Counted from the first letter of the stretch, positions 34,290-43,904 are shown. The stretch is DNA of 64,000 nucleotides from Tatumella punctata (GCF_039523735.1 NZ_BAAAFW010000092.1:24383-88382); one strand, 5' to 3'. The notes: a model not told the origin generated them from the letters alone. Program-made: numbers and translations.

Positions 34290-35351
34290 ATGAAAATATT
34301 GGTGATTGGCCCTTCATGGGTTGGCGATATGATGATGTCACAAAGTCTTTATCGCACACTTAAAGCACAATACCCGGACGCCACGATTGACGTAATGGCT
34401 CCGGGGTGGTGCCGGCCATTATTATCCAGAATGCCCGAGGTCAATCAGGCTATCGCCATGCCGATTGGTCACGGGGCTCTGGCCTTAAAAGAACGTCGAC
34501 AGATTGGCCGTTCACTGCGTGAAAGTCGTTACGATCGGGCTTACGTGTTACCGAACTCGTTTAAGTCAGCACTGGTGCCTTTCTTCGCCGGAATCAAAAA
34601 ACGCATTGGCTGGCGGGGTGAAATGCGTTACGGCCTGCTTAACGATGCCCGGATACTGGATAAAGCAGCCTTCCCGTTGATGGTCGAACGCTACGTAGCG
34701 CTGGCTTATGATGCGGGACAAGTCACATCGGCGGCAGCATTGCCCCGGCCATTATTGTGGCCGCAACTGAGTGTCACTGAAGCAGAAAAAACCGGGACCG
34801 CCAGCCTTTTCTCTCTGCCGGCCGATCGCCCGCTGATCGGTTTTTGCCCCGGCGCTGAGTTTGGTCCGGCAAAACGCTGGCCTCATTATCACTATGCGGC
34901 ACTGGCACAAAAACTGATCGCGAAAGGCTACCGTATCCTGCTGTTCGGTTCAGAGAAAGACTACCAAACCGGCGAAGATATTCTCCAGAGCCTGGACACA
35001 GCAGATGCTGCCTGCTGCTATAACCTGGCCGGTAAAACACGGCTGGAACAGGCGGTCATCTTACTCGCCAGCTGTACTGCCGTTGTCAGTAACGACTCTG
35101 GTCTGATGCATATTGCTGCGGCGTTACACCGGCCATTAATCGCATTATATGGCCCCAGCAGTCCTGACTTTACACCGCCATTATCCAATCAGGCTCGTAT
35201 TATTCGCCTGATTTCAGGCTATCATAAAATCCGAAAAGGCGAAGCAGACCTTGGTTATCATCAGAGTCTGATTGATATAAAACCTGCGCGTGTTATGGAT
35301 GAACTCACCATATTACTGGCCCCCACGCAGGAGAATGAATGCAGGTCCTGA
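34290..35351 (+). CDS. waaF: WaaF (RfaF), LPS heptosyltransferase II
   Basis: GT9 enzyme adding the second heptose (HepII) to HepI of the inner core, using ADP-heptose at the cytoplasmic face. It has 353 residues (E. coli 348). The start is MKILVIGPSWVGDMMMSQSLYRTLK. The donor-binding part is PLIGFCPGAEFGPAKRWP at about 182-199 and VVSNDSGLMHIAAALHRPLIALYGPSSPDFTPP. It is 14 bp after hldD and overlaps waaC by 13 bp. Confidence 0.97.
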   Translation: MKILVIGPSWVGDMMMSQSLYRTLKAQYPDATIDVMAPGWCRPLLSRMPEVNQAIAMPIGHGALALKERRQIGRSLRESRYDRAYVLPNSFKSALVPFFAGIKKRIGWRGEMRYGLLNDARILDKAAFPLMVERYVALAYDAGQVTSAAALPRPLLWPQLSVTEAEKTGTASLFSLPADRPLIGFCPGAEFGPAKRWPHYHYAALAQKLIAKGYRILLFGSEKDYQTGEDILQSLDTADAACCYNLAGKTRLEQAVILLASCTAVVSNDSGLMHIAAALHRPLIALYGPSSPDFTPPLSNQARIIRLISGYHKIRKGEADLGYHQSLIDIKPARVMDELTILLAPTQENECRS

Positions 35352-36316
35352 TAGTTAAAACTTCCTCGATGGGAGATGTGATCCATACTCTCCCTGCTCT
35401 GACCGATGCAATGCAGGCAATTCCCGGAATACGGTTTGACTGGGTAGTTGAAGAAAATTTTGCGCAGATCCCCGGGTGGCACCCGGCAGTGGATCAGGTA
35501 TTACCCGTTGCTATCCGTCGCTGGCGTAAGCACTGGTTTGGCTTGCAACAACGGGAAGAGCGTTTCCGGTTTAAGCAACAACTGCGCCAGCGCCAGTACG
35601 ATATGGTGATTGATGCCCAGGGGCTGATTAAAAGTGCAGCCCTGGTTACCCGGCTGGCCCGCGGCGAAAAACACGGGGCGGACAGAAACAGTATCCGTGA
35701 ACCTTTTGCCTGCTGGTGGTATGACAAGCGACATGTTATCGGCCAGCAGCAACATGCGGTTGAACGAATCCGGGATTTGTTTGCCAAAAGTCTCGGGTAT
35801 GAAAAACCGGCGGGCCGTGGTGACTACGCAATCGCAGGCCATTTTATTCATCACCTTCCCGCCGATGCAGGACGCTATATGGTATTCCTGCATGCGACCA
35901 CCCGGGATAATAAGCACTGGCCTGAGCAGCACTGGCGTGAACTTATTGAGCGGGTCGCGGCCAGGGGCTATTGCATAAAGCTGCCCTGGGGGACCGAAGC
36001 AGAATACCAGCGTGCCGTACGGCTGGCAGAAGGACAGCCACAGGCTGAAGTACTGCCCCGGCTTTCACTGGCAGAAGTTGCGCGGGAACTGGCGGGTGCA
36101 AAAGTCATTGTCTCTGTCGATACCGGACTGAGCCATCTGGCCGCAGCACTGGACAGGCCGAACATCACTCTTTATGGCCCGACAGACCCGGGGCTGATAG
36201 GCGGTTACGGGAAAAACCAGATTGCCTTAAGACCGGAAACGGGTGACCGTATGAGTGATATTTCAGCTGCTAAGGTTGATCAGCAAATAAAGCGATTAGC
36301 CGATGACTCAGACTAA
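35339..36316 (+). CDS. waaC: WaaC (RfaC), LPS heptosyltransferase I
   Basis: GT9 enzyme that adds the first heptose to Kdo2-lipid A. It has 325 residues (E. coli 319). Typical features are MQVLIVKTSSMGDVIHTLPALTDA, FDWVVEENFAQIPGWHP, DAQGLIKSAALVTRLARG, HATTRDNKHWPEQHWREL and IVSVDTGLSHLAAALDRPNITLYGPTDPGLIGGYG. The start overlaps the 3' end of waaF, so expression is coupled. Confidence 0.97.
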   Translation: MQVLIVKTSSMGDVIHTLPALTDAMQAIPGIRFDWVVEENFAQIPGWHPAVDQVLPVAIRRWRKHWFGLQQREERFRFKQQLRQRQYDMVIDAQGLIKSAALVTRLARGEKHGADRNSIREPFACWWYDKRHVIGQQQHAVERIRDLFAKSLGYEKPAGRGDYAIAGHFIHHLPADAGRYMVFLHATTRDNKHWPEQHWRELIERVAARGYCIKLPWGTEAEYQRAVRLAEGQPQAEVLPRLSLAEVARELAGAKVIVSVDTGLSHLAAALDRPNITLYGPTDPGLIGGYGKNQIALRPETGDRMSDISAAKVDQQIKRLADDSD

Positions 36317-36383
36317 CTTCGCCTCTGTCACAGACATCGCCGGGTTCAGTCATTATGTACTTTATTAAGAGTAACCGATAACC

Positions 36384-37505
36384 ATGTGGAAGAAAGTAAA
36401 GTACTGGAACCGGCAAAAAAACCATCTGCTTCGCCGGCTGAAGCTGAAGCTGGTGTGTATGATGTTTGATATGACCTGTCGCCCGACAGCGCCGGACCTG
36501 AAAGCGATTAAAAAGGTTCTGGTACTCCGTGATGACAATAAAATTGGCGATATGATTGTCTCGACCGGCCTGTTTGACCAACTGCATAGTGCAGGTCTCC
36601 GGGTGGATGTCGTGGCAGGCAATGCCAACGCATTTATTGCTGAGTCCCTGCCACAGGTTTCAGCGATATTTTTATACCCGCAGAAAATTCTGCAGATCCT
36701 GCAGACTGGCTGTCAATTACGCCGACAGAAATATGATTTAGTGATCGATTTCGGTGATTATTTATCACCGGTATATTACAGCTTTATCAGCCTGATCAAT
36801 GCCCGTCATACACTTGGTTTTAATAAGCCTCAGTTCTGTCGTTATGACCTGAATGTCACTGATACGGCTATCGACCAGCACATCACCACCCGCTATAAAA
36901 AAGTATTAGCCATGCTCGGCCTGCCATCGGACACTTATCGTTATCAGTTACAGGTTCCGGACATTCCACGGCGTGAGGCAAACGCTTTTATACACTCACT
37001 GCCATCGGATGCGATCGTGGTGTTGAATCCTTTCGCCGCCAGCAAAGACCGGATGTTGTCACCGCAGCAGATCTCCGCTTTTACCCGGATGGTGAACCAA
37101 ATCGCGCCTGAACTTCAGGTCATCGTCATTGGCCCGCCTGATTTACTGGCCGCCACAGAAATCCCTGTCACTGCGATAAAAAATCCCTGTGATTCTTTCT
37201 GGAGTGCGGTAGTTCTGGTTCAGCGTGCCAGACTGCTTATCTCCCCCGATACATCATGGGTGCATGTTGCCTGCGCTTACCAGACTCCGCTTATCGCTTT
37301 ATATAAAAGTAAAATAATTGACGGGGGACTGATCAATAATAAAGTCTGGGCACCTGGCTTTCAGCCCTCAGTCCAGATCATCACTGATAAGAACAGTGTC
37401 GCCGACATAGAGCCACAGGCTATCGCCGGCGCACTGAAACAATATCTCAGACCTGCTGAGATTTCTGAACCTGTCCCCCGACAGCACACAGACAAGACAG
37501 TGTAA
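36384..37505 (+). CDS. GT9 glycosyltransferase, heptosyltransferase-like
   Basis: Probable core-oligosaccharide transferase of 373 residues. After a basic N-terminal extension comes KAIKKVLVLRDDNKIGDMIVSTGLFDQL, the GT9 start motif, then YDLVIDFGDYLSPVYYSFISL. The C-terminal half holds VVLNPFAASKDRMLS and LLISPDTSWVHVACAYQTPLIALY, with the Asp-Thr-(Ser/Gly) of the ADP-heptose-binding half. It lies 67 bp after waaC in the same direction and is likely co-transcribed. The last 59 bp overlap the 3' end of the opposite-strand waaL-like gene. The sugar and acceptor are unknown; it is not an obvious orthologue of E. coli WaaQ, which occurs separately below. Confidence 0.8.
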   Translation: MWKKVKYWNRQKNHLLRRLKLKLVCMMFDMTCRPTAPDLKAIKKVLVLRDDNKIGDMIVSTGLFDQLHSAGLRVDVVAGNANAFIAESLPQVSAIFLYPQKILQILQTGCQLRRQKYDLVIDFGDYLSPVYYSFISLINARHTLGFNKPQFCRYDLNVTDTAIDQHITTRYKKVLAMLGLPSDTYRYQLQVPDIPRREANAFIHSLPSDAIVVLNPFAASKDRMLSPQQISAFTRMVNQIAPELQVIVIGPPDLLAATEIPVTAIKNPCDSFWSAVVLVQRARLLISPDTSWVHVACAYQTPLIALYKSKIIDGGLINNKVWAPGFQPSVQIITDKNSVADIEPQAIAGALKQYLRPAEISEPVPRQHTDKTV

Positions 37506-38724
37506 TCATTAACCCGAAGAAAATCGTCTGTTCACGACTGATCAAGGGGACATCCGTCAGACCGTATCCCGCCAGGCACAGCAATGTCAGCAGTAATAGT
37601 GTATTCCTGCACTTTACTGCCTGATAAAACAGCGTCAGATAAAAAGCCCATAATACTGTCAGACCGATAATCCCTTGCTGACTCGCTGTTTCGATACTTT
37701 CATCATGTAAATGAACCATCGCATAGTCGAGAGCAGATTGATCTGTGCCATGCTGAGCGACATAAGTACTCATATACTGGTAACGCTGCTCTTTGCTCAT
37801 ACCCCATGGGTGGTGTTTAAATACCGCCAGTCCGACCTGCCACATTGCCAGACGGGTACCTAACGATGTTGCATCATTACCGTTACTTTGCCGGTAAACA
37901 CTGAGATCGTTTTCCGTGGAATGCACCCGCTCAGAAATTTCCCCGCGGAATAAAAATACCAGGCAAGCCAACGTCAGCAAGGCTACTGACAGTACTTTTA
38001 ACTTATGCCGTGAGTGTGAATTCACCAGCAGACACACCAGAAAAATAAGCGGATGCAATACAATGGCGGAACGGGTTCCTGTATGCAGGATTAACCAGTA
38101 TGAACACAGAAAAATAATAAATGCCTGCAGATAACCCCGAACAGATCCCTGAGATAATACCAGAAAAGCCAGTGCCAGACTGATACAGGAGTACATATAT
38201 GAGGCATCCGTTGAACGGGTATTATTGAATTCAATTCGGTCCATCCCGTGCCACACCTGGACAATACCAATCAGGGATGTCAGCAGAAATGCCAGCCAGA
38301 GCGTTGTTTTTATCAGTGACCGTTTTGCCGGGATTCGGTGACTGTTTTTCATCAGATACATCATAATCACTGCAGCGAAAAATAATCGTTTCCCTGCCTG
38401 CAAATAGGCGTTATACATATTTGCCACAGCCGCATCACCGTAAAAGATCAGAAACCAGAAAATTTTTACTAATGCCAGTAAAATCAGCATCAAAGAAATT
38501 ATCCCCGGATAACGACGCAGATGTCTGATATCAACACATATGGCCACCAGTGCAATATAACCGGAAATAAAAAAACAGTTTCTGGCCAGCGCTGTATCCA
38601 CCAGCGTCAAAACAACGGATGCGGCAGCCAGTAAAAAACAGATTACCGGAAAAAAATCATTGCGAAGACTTTTTTGCAGAGATAACGGAAAGCGAGAGGA
38701 AAGTGCGGTAAAAAAATTATTCAT
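37447..38724 (-). CDS. waaL: WaaL-like O-antigen ligase (Wzy_C family membrane protein)
   Basis: Polytopic inner-membrane protein, 425 residues, with about ten to twelve hydrophobic segments. It shows the O-antigen ligase hallmarks: a TGTRSAIV-type Arg after a membrane segment (LILHTGTRSAIVLHPL, near 215) and a large periplasmic loop (about 260-350) ending HLHDESIETASQQGIIGLTVLW, which corresponds to the family motif H-x(9)-GxxG. It joins undecaprenyl-linked O antigen to lipid A-core. It lies inside the LPS core region on the opposite strand, tail to tail with a GT9 gene. WaaL sequences diverge fast, so assignment rests on topology, motif and place. Confidence 0.8.
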   Translation of the reverse strand: MNNFFTALSSRFPLSLQKSLRNDFFPVICFLLAAASVVLTLVDTALARNCFFISGYIALVAICVDIRHLRRYPGIISLMLILLALVKIFWFLIFYGDAAVANMYNAYLQAGKRLFFAAVIMMYLMKNSHRIPAKRSLIKTTLWLAFLLTSLIGIVQVWHGMDRIEFNNTRSTDASYMYSCISLALAFLVLSQGSVRGYLQAFIIFLCSYWLILHTGTRSAIVLHPLIFLVCLLVNSHSRHKLKVLSVALLTLACLVFLFRGEISERVHSTENDLSVYRQSNGNDATSLGTRLAMWQVGLAVFKHHPWGMSKEQRYQYMSTYVAQHGTDQSALDYAMVHLHDESIETASQQGIIGLTVLWAFYLTLFYQAVKCRNTLLLLTLLCLAGYGLTDVPLISREQTIFFGLMITLSCLCAVGGQVQKSQQV

Positions 38725-38904
38725 GTTGATTACGGTTACCTGCTCAGTCGGAGTAACGGGATGTCCGTGACAGATTTTCCTGGCAGAGACTGTGGCTGAT
38801 ATTTTATACGGACAACCACAGGATAATCTTCAACAGCCTGTCAGAAAATCAGATAATTTTGTAACTAAAATGAGCACCGCAGCTAATACCGGCCCGTTAT
38901 GGTT

Positions 38905-39894
38905 TCACCGGCGAATACTGCGAGGCGATTCAGCCTGCCGCGTTATATAAGACTGATAGTATTCGAACAGCGTCATTCCGGTCGTCCGGCTATGCAGCCA
39001 GCTGAATAATTGTTCAAGGTTAGCATAGAGGGCCTCAATATCTGCTGCGGTTTTAAAGGTCGGACTACCGCCTGGCATAAACTCGGAAGAGTGCAGCATA
39101 AACTCGACATAATCGCTACCAGCCGCCAGATTCCTCTCAACCACCCGTTTCATCGCCGGTAAATTATCACGTGAAGGTCGCAGCCAATACACCGACGGTG
39201 AACGGTGCCTGCCTCGTAATTTATCCACTCCCTGTTTCAGACGGGTAACCATCGGAGAATGTTTATAGTCTGTGCTCATCGGAACTTCCAGCAGTCCGTG
39301 GCTGCCTGGCCTGGAGATATCTTCCGGATCAATAAAATAAGCCTGCCGCGGAAAATGCGTATAATCGGTACCACCGTTACCCTGTGGCGCACCGGAATTA
39401 AATGCCCAGTTCACCCGCGGGGTCACCGAACAGTCAACACAGTAACCAAGTTTACTGAGGATCGCCGCATAGCGTTCGTCAAATGCCCAGCGGCCGGCAC
39501 GATGACTACGCATTGGTGTCTGGAAAGATTCTTCCAGTAATTCGGTCATAAACCGGACTTTCGCGATTAACTGATCATCAGGATATTCGATCAGGTAAGG
39601 CTGCCACTTCCAGTCATCATCGGTCAGAGGGTATTCCGGCGGGCTGTTCCAGGCATGTAAGTGCATACCCACCTCACCCTGCTGTCGGGTAATAACGTCT
39701 CTGGCAAATTCGACATAAGCCGGATCCCTCGCCATCTCATAGTTCGTCAGCCATGTAGGTTTAAACTGATACTTTTCGCACAACGCCTGAAAACGTGGCA
39801 AAAAACGGGTGTTTTCTGTAGCGATATTGCGGTGATTTTGCCAAAGGTTGTCACCTTCAGTATCGATTGTGATAAGAAAAGCCGGTTTGGTCAT
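38905..39894 (-). CDS. Polysaccharide deacetylase (NodB/WalW/WabN-like) of the LPS core region
   Basis: 329-residue cytoplasmic protein without signal peptide. The NodB-type motif 1 is FLITIDTEGDNL (catalytic Asp). Motif 2 occurs as EVGMHLHAWNSPPE with the metal-binding His pair, and motif 3 near MRSHRAGRWAFDE. A distal active-site His sits in VEFMLHSSEFMPGGSP. In Klebsiella-type cores WabN deacetylates the GlcNAc added by WabH, converting it to glucosamine. This gene diverges from a GT4 transferase 143 bp away, so the same pairing is plausible but inferred. Confidence 0.78.
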   Translation of the reverse strand: MTKPAFLITIDTEGDNLWQNHRNIATENTRFLPRFQALCEKYQFKPTWLTNYEMARDPAYVEFARDVITRQQGEVGMHLHAWNSPPEYPLTDDDWKWQPYLIEYPDDQLIAKVRFMTELLEESFQTPMRSHRAGRWAFDERYAAILSKLGYCVDCSVTPRVNWAFNSGAPQGNGGTDYTHFPRQAYFIDPEDISRPGSHGLLEVPMSTDYKHSPMVTRLKQGVDKLRGRHRSPSVYWLRPSRDNLPAMKRVVERNLAAGSDYVEFMLHSSEFMPGGSPTFKTAADIEALYANLEQLFSWLHSRTTGMTLFEYYQSYITRQAESPRSIRR

Positions 39895-40037
39895 AGGTTA
39901 TCTCTGATGTTTACCTGAAGGTTTTTCTGTTATTTTTACATATATTCGCAAGAGCGCCGACCCGAATCGGCTATCAGCATTACACTCTCAGCCCGTTTGT
40001 TATCTCTGTACGTTTTCTTATCAGAAGGATATCTGTA

Positions 40038-41144
40038 GTGTCACAACGTCATATCGCGATGATTATTGATGGCCTGCCCGGCGGCGGTGCTGAAAAAGTC
40101 GTATTAACACTCGCCCGCGGATTGCTGGGGCTGGGACACCGGGTTTCCCTGCTTTCGTTACGTGAAGTATGTGATTATACACTACCTGAGGGGATTGATT
40201 ATCGGGTGATTACCGACAGCTCCCGCGCCCCCTGGCGTAAGCTCACCGAACTTTCCCGTCGCGCGGCGGCACTCGATAATGCATTCCGCCAACTGACTAC
40301 CAGTGCTGGTCAGGCAGACCTGGTTATCTCTCATTTACATAAAACTGACCGTATTGTACGCCGTAGTAAAGTCATTGATCCGCAAAAAACCTGGTTCTGC
40401 CTGCATGGAGTTTTCTCCAGTGCTTATCTTGGTCACCGTACCGGTTTTTCCCGCTGGTTAAAGGCAAAAAAAATTCACCGGGTTTACCAGAAACGCAATA
40501 TCGTTGGTGTGTCACAGTATGTTGTCGAAGACCTCTGTCATCAATTTTCGGTAACGCCAAAAAGACAGGACGTTATCGCTAACCCTTTTGATTTTGAAGA
40601 TATTTTGCGGTCTGCAGCCGCGCCAGTCCCGTTACCGGAAAAAAGTTTCCTGCTGCATGTCGGCCGTTTTCATACCGTAAAACGCCATGACCGCCTGCTA
40701 AAAGCCTACGCCTTAAGCGGTCTGCAATGGCCCCTGGTGCTACTGGGTGAAGGTTCTCCTGAACGTATGCAGCAATTAAAAAATCTGGCGCAGGAACTCG
40801 GCATCCACGACAGGGTGATATTCCGGGGATTTCAAAGTAATCCGTATTGTTGGATAAAAAACGCCCGGATGCTGATTCTGAGTTCCGACAGTGAGGGATT
40901 TGGTAATGTACTGGCAGAAGCATTGATTTGCGGAACCCAGGTCGTCAGTACCCGTTGTCCGGGCGGGCCGGCAGAAATATTAACCGGGGCATTGTCTGCA
41001 GGTCTGGCTGATCTGACAGCAGAATCATTAGCCGAAAAAATCAGACAAACAGATAATCACCCGGTGACAATAACGCCTGATGCCCTGAAAAATTATCAGC
41101 TGAATACTGTTTGTCAGCATTACCTCGGACTGATACCCGGTTAA
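40038..41144 (+). CDS. GT4 glycosyltransferase of the LPS core (possibly WabH-like)
   Basis: 368 residues with a GT-B, GT4 layout. The N-terminal nucleotide-fold start is AMIIDGLPGGGAEKVVLTLA. The acceptor-side text includes SHLHKTDRIV and VGVSQYVVEDL. The C-terminal donor site contains LLHVGRFHTVKRHDRLLKAY and the E-x7-E motif in SDSEGFGNVLAEALICGTQVVSTRCPGGPAEIL. Start GTG at 40038 after AGAAGGA. The beginning resembles WabH-type N-acetylglucosaminyltransferases, and a deacetylase gene lies just upstream in the other orientation. It converges with a GT9 gene, 4 bp between the stops. Substrate inferred only. Confidence 0.78.
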   Translation: MSQRHIAMIIDGLPGGGAEKVVLTLARGLLGLGHRVSLLSLREVCDYTLPEGIDYRVITDSSRAPWRKLTELSRRAAALDNAFRQLTTSAGQADLVISHLHKTDRIVRRSKVIDPQKTWFCLHGVFSSAYLGHRTGFSRWLKAKKIHRVYQKRNIVGVSQYVVEDLCHQFSVTPKRQDVIANPFDFEDILRSAAAPVPLPEKSFLLHVGRFHTVKRHDRLLKAYALSGLQWPLVLLGEGSPERMQQLKNLAQELGIHDRVIFRGFQSNPYCWIKNARMLILSSDSEGFGNVLAEALICGTQVVSTRCPGGPAEILTGALSAGLADLTAESLAEKIRQTDNHPVTITPDALKNYQLNTVCQHYLGLIPG

Positions 41145-41148
41145 TGCT

Positions 41149-42261
41149 TCAGCTTTTGTCCTGTGGCTGGTGAGTCTCTTTCATCCTGACCAGCATCCCG
41201 AAAACATCCTCAACAGGTATCGCTCTCAGTGGTTCCTGTTGATCGGTCACCCGGGGATCCTCCATCGGTAAATAGATATAACGATGTAAGTGCTTATCCT
41301 GATAGGGGCCACTGCTGTGCGGAGACTCACTGACAAACAAACTCAGGGTCGGTGTTTTAAGTGCGAGCGCCAGATGTAAAGGACCGGTATCCCCGGTCAC
41401 CAGGATATCCATTGAAGAGATAATCCCTAACAGCTCCGGTAAACTGGTTTTTCCTACATAACTGGTTATCGCCGTTTTAACGTCGGGGCTGGCGCAGGCG
41501 AATACTTCCTCCGCCAGAGAAACTTCAGCCGGTGACCCAATCAGGACAATCTCAGTGCCCGGGTATTGATGAACAATCCGCTCAGCCAGTCCGGCAAAAT
41601 ACTGCGGCGGCCAGCAGCGAATTTTTGTTGATGCTCCCAGCTGAAAACCAACGCGATATATCCCGGCATCTTTTGCCTGAGGGGTATAGTCGCAGGGCAC
41701 CGCCATATCCACATTGTCGGTGTTACATCCCAGGGCTGACACCAGCTGCATTTTCCGGTTAATAATATGCCCCGGACACTGGTCAAGCCCGAATGTCAGC
41801 CAGCGGGATAGCCTGCCAATATCTTTACCGTAATTATCCCGAACCAGATACCGGCAACCACTCATCGCAGCGCTCAGGACATCATAAGGCAGGTGAGAGT
41901 GCAGCATTATCGCCATTTCCGGAGCAAATACTTTTGCGCGGCGGGCAAATTCGGTGACTGTGCTGAATTTGTTATTCCAGAACAACACATCATCGCAGAA
42001 GTCACGGCGGGTAAGTAATTGCTTATATTTCGGATGGGCGACCAGAACAATATGGGCCTGCGGATAACGCTGACGGATAGCCCTCAGTGCCGGCGAATTA
42101 AACATATAATCCCCCAGTGCGGTCGTGGAATACACCAGAATACTGTTGAATGTCCGTTGTGCCAGCTGACGTCTTTTTTCGTCAGTGCCCAGGGAATGAC
42201 GATGGAAAAGACTCAGCCAGAGATCCACCAGACCAATCTTCTTCTTCTTACTCTCTCTCAT
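41149..42261 (-). CDS. GT9 glycosyltransferase, heptosyltransferase-like
   Basis: 370 residues. A basic N-terminus is followed by SILVYSTTALGDYMFNSPALRAIRQRYPQ, the GT9 signature, and YRVGFQLGASTKIRCWPPQYFAGLAERI near 200-228 and DILVTGDTGPLHLALALKTPTLSLFVSESPHSSGP near 285-320, which contains the donor-binding Asp-Thr-Gly. It is transcribed alone on the minus strand, away from waaQ. Likely an outer-core or third-heptose transferase, but the acceptor cannot be read from sequence. Confidence 0.8.
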   Translation of the reverse strand: MRESKKKKIGLVDLWLSLFHRHSLGTDEKRRQLAQRTFNSILVYSTTALGDYMFNSPALRAIRQRYPQAHIVLVAHPKYKQLLTRRDFCDDVLFWNNKFSTVTEFARRAKVFAPEMAIMLHSHLPYDVLSAAMSGCRYLVRDNYGKDIGRLSRWLTFGLDQCPGHIINRKMQLVSALGCNTDNVDMAVPCDYTPQAKDAGIYRVGFQLGASTKIRCWPPQYFAGLAERIVHQYPGTEIVLIGSPAEVSLAEEVFACASPDVKTAITSYVGKTSLPELLGIISSMDILVTGDTGPLHLALALKTPTLSLFVSESPHSSGPYQDKHLHRYIYLPMEDPRVTDQQEPLRAIPVEDVFGMLVRMKETHQPQDKS

Positions 42262-42830
42262 GTTTAACTAGCTTGATCCTGTTAGTGTGAAGTAAGTGCA
42301 TACGCTCTGATAATTCAAATAAAAGCGGTGCTTTCGCCCCTTTTATGATTATTCCCGGGATTGTTCACGCTTAGCTGACGTGATTAACGTTCGCGCATGC
42401 AGGGCCGTCATTTCTGTTTGCTGAAATATTCGGGACAATAGTACCACCAGTGATGAACTGACTGACGGTATGTTTTGTGCGTGCGAAATCATTTTGATTG
42501 CCTGCCTGAGTACCGGTAGCAAAAACGACTTATAACAACCTCATATTCAGAATTTTTCAGATAACGCTGCGCCGGAAGAATATTGATGATGATCGGCAAT
42601 ATTCATGGCCGGTAACAGGATTTCATCCCGGCCGTCATATTTATTTGTTACAGTGTGGCTGAAGCGGATCCGGTTTATCATTGCGCTGATAATAAGTCTT
42701 CATCCTGCCGGGCGATGCATACCAATGAGAGGAAAAACTCCGGGCGGATATAGCACGGGCACCAATAGCCGTTATTTTCATCAGCCAGATAGCCTGGCCT
42801 GCGTTTTTAAATTTAACATAAGTGACAGGT
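42262..42830. other. Gene-free leader between divergent core genes, upstream of waaQ
   Basis: 569 bp without a supported gene. A 92-codon frame on the plus strand (42605-42883) shows no protein-like features and overlaps waaQ. The stretch likely holds the waaQ operon promoter and leader. CGGTAGC at 42514-42520 matches the core of the RfaH ops element, about 310 bp before waaQ; the flanks do not match fully. Confidence 0.55.
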
Positions 42831-43904
42831 ATGAGTCATACGCCAGTATCAGCCTTATCCCCGAAGAGAATACTTATCATTAAATTACGTCATCACGGTG
42901 ACATGCTGTTAATTACTCCGGTAATAGAATCGCTGCATAAGAATCACCCTAAGGCAGAAATAGATGTTCTGCTGTATAAAGAAACAGAGGCCATGCTGGT
43001 AAATAATCCGTTGATCTCAAATTGTTTTTTTATAGACAGACGCTGGAAAAAACAAGGTACGCTACGCCATATTGGCCATGAATGGCGGCTACTGCGTACA
43101 CTCAGATCCCGGCATTATGATCTGGTGATCAATCTTGCAGACCAGTGGCGTAGTGCCCTGCTCACCCGTTTCACCGCTGCCAGACAACGCCTCGGGTTTG
43201 CTTTCCCGAAGCGCGAGGGGGTGCTGTGGCGTCATTGTCATACGCAGCTGGTCCCGATCACTGACCATCAGGAGTTACATACGGTTGAGCAAAATCTTTC
43301 ACTGCTGGCCCCTCTGAATCTGGCACAAATCAGTACCAAAGCCACCATGCATTATCTTGCCTCCGACAGGGAATATATTCAGCAATGCCTGCGACAACAA
43401 CATGCCGGCGGACGATATATTGTGGTACATCCGACCTCCAGATGGTTCTTTAAATGCTGGCCGGAAGAAAAAATGGCCAGTCTTATCACCCGGCTGGCAG
43501 CGGAGGGCACTACCGTCGTATTAACCTCTGGCCCTGATGATGCTGAAATGGAAATGGTCAGCCGGATACTCTCTATGAGCCGGGGCGAAAATATTATCTC
43601 CCTGGCAGGGAAAATGACACTGCCACAACTGGCTGCACTGATTGATCATGCAGCATTGTTCATTGGTGTCGATTCAGTGCCTATGCATATGGCCGCCGCA
43701 TTAAACACCCCCTATGTGGCTCTGTTTGGTCCGTCAAAACTGACACTCTGGCATCCATGGGAAGGTGAAGGTGTCACACTGTGGGCCGGAGATTTTGGCC
43801 CGCTACCGGACCCTGATGAAATTAACACTGCTACTTCAGAACGTTACCTGGATTTAATTCCTGTTCAGGCCGTTCTTACTCCGGCACAGGAACTGCTGAA
43901 ATGA
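42831..43904 (+). CDS. waaQ: WaaQ (RfaQ), LPS heptosyltransferase III
   Basis: GT9 enzyme adding the branching HepIII to HepII. It has 357 residues from this ATG. It aligns with E. coli WaaQ: RILIIKLRHHGDMLLITPVIESL, AEIDVLLYKETEAML, YDLVINLADQWRSALLTRF, YIVVHPTSRWFFKCWPEEK, VVLTSGPDDAEM and HAALFIGVDSVPMHMAAALNTPYVALFGPSK. A GTG nine bases earlier (42822) is an alternative start. It begins the waaQ-wabG-like operon and its stop overlaps the next start (ATGA). Confidence 0.92.
   Translation: MSHTPVSALSPKRILIIKLRHHGDMLLITPVIESLHKNHPKAEIDVLLYKETEAMLVNNPLISNCFFIDRRWKKQGTLRHIGHEWRLLRTLRSRHYDLVINLADQWRSALLTRFTAARQRLGFAFPKREGVLWRHCHTQLVPITDHQELHTVEQNLSLLAPLNLAQISTKATMHYLASDREYIQQCLRQQHAGGRYIVVHPTSRWFFKCWPEEKMASLITRLAAEGTTVVLTSGPDDAEMEMVSRILSMSRGENIISLAGKMTLPQLAALIDHAALFIGVDSVPMHMAAALNTPYVALFGPSKLTLWHPWEGEGVTLWAGDFGPLPDPDEINTATSERYLDLIPVQAVLTPAQELLK

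Noticed and set aside
35501..35932. 143-codon minus-strand frame inside waaC
   Set aside because: Antisense shadow of a strongly supported gene.
42605..42883. 92-codon plus-strand frame upstream of waaQ
   Set aside because: Overlaps waaQ in another frame and has no protein-family features or good start context.
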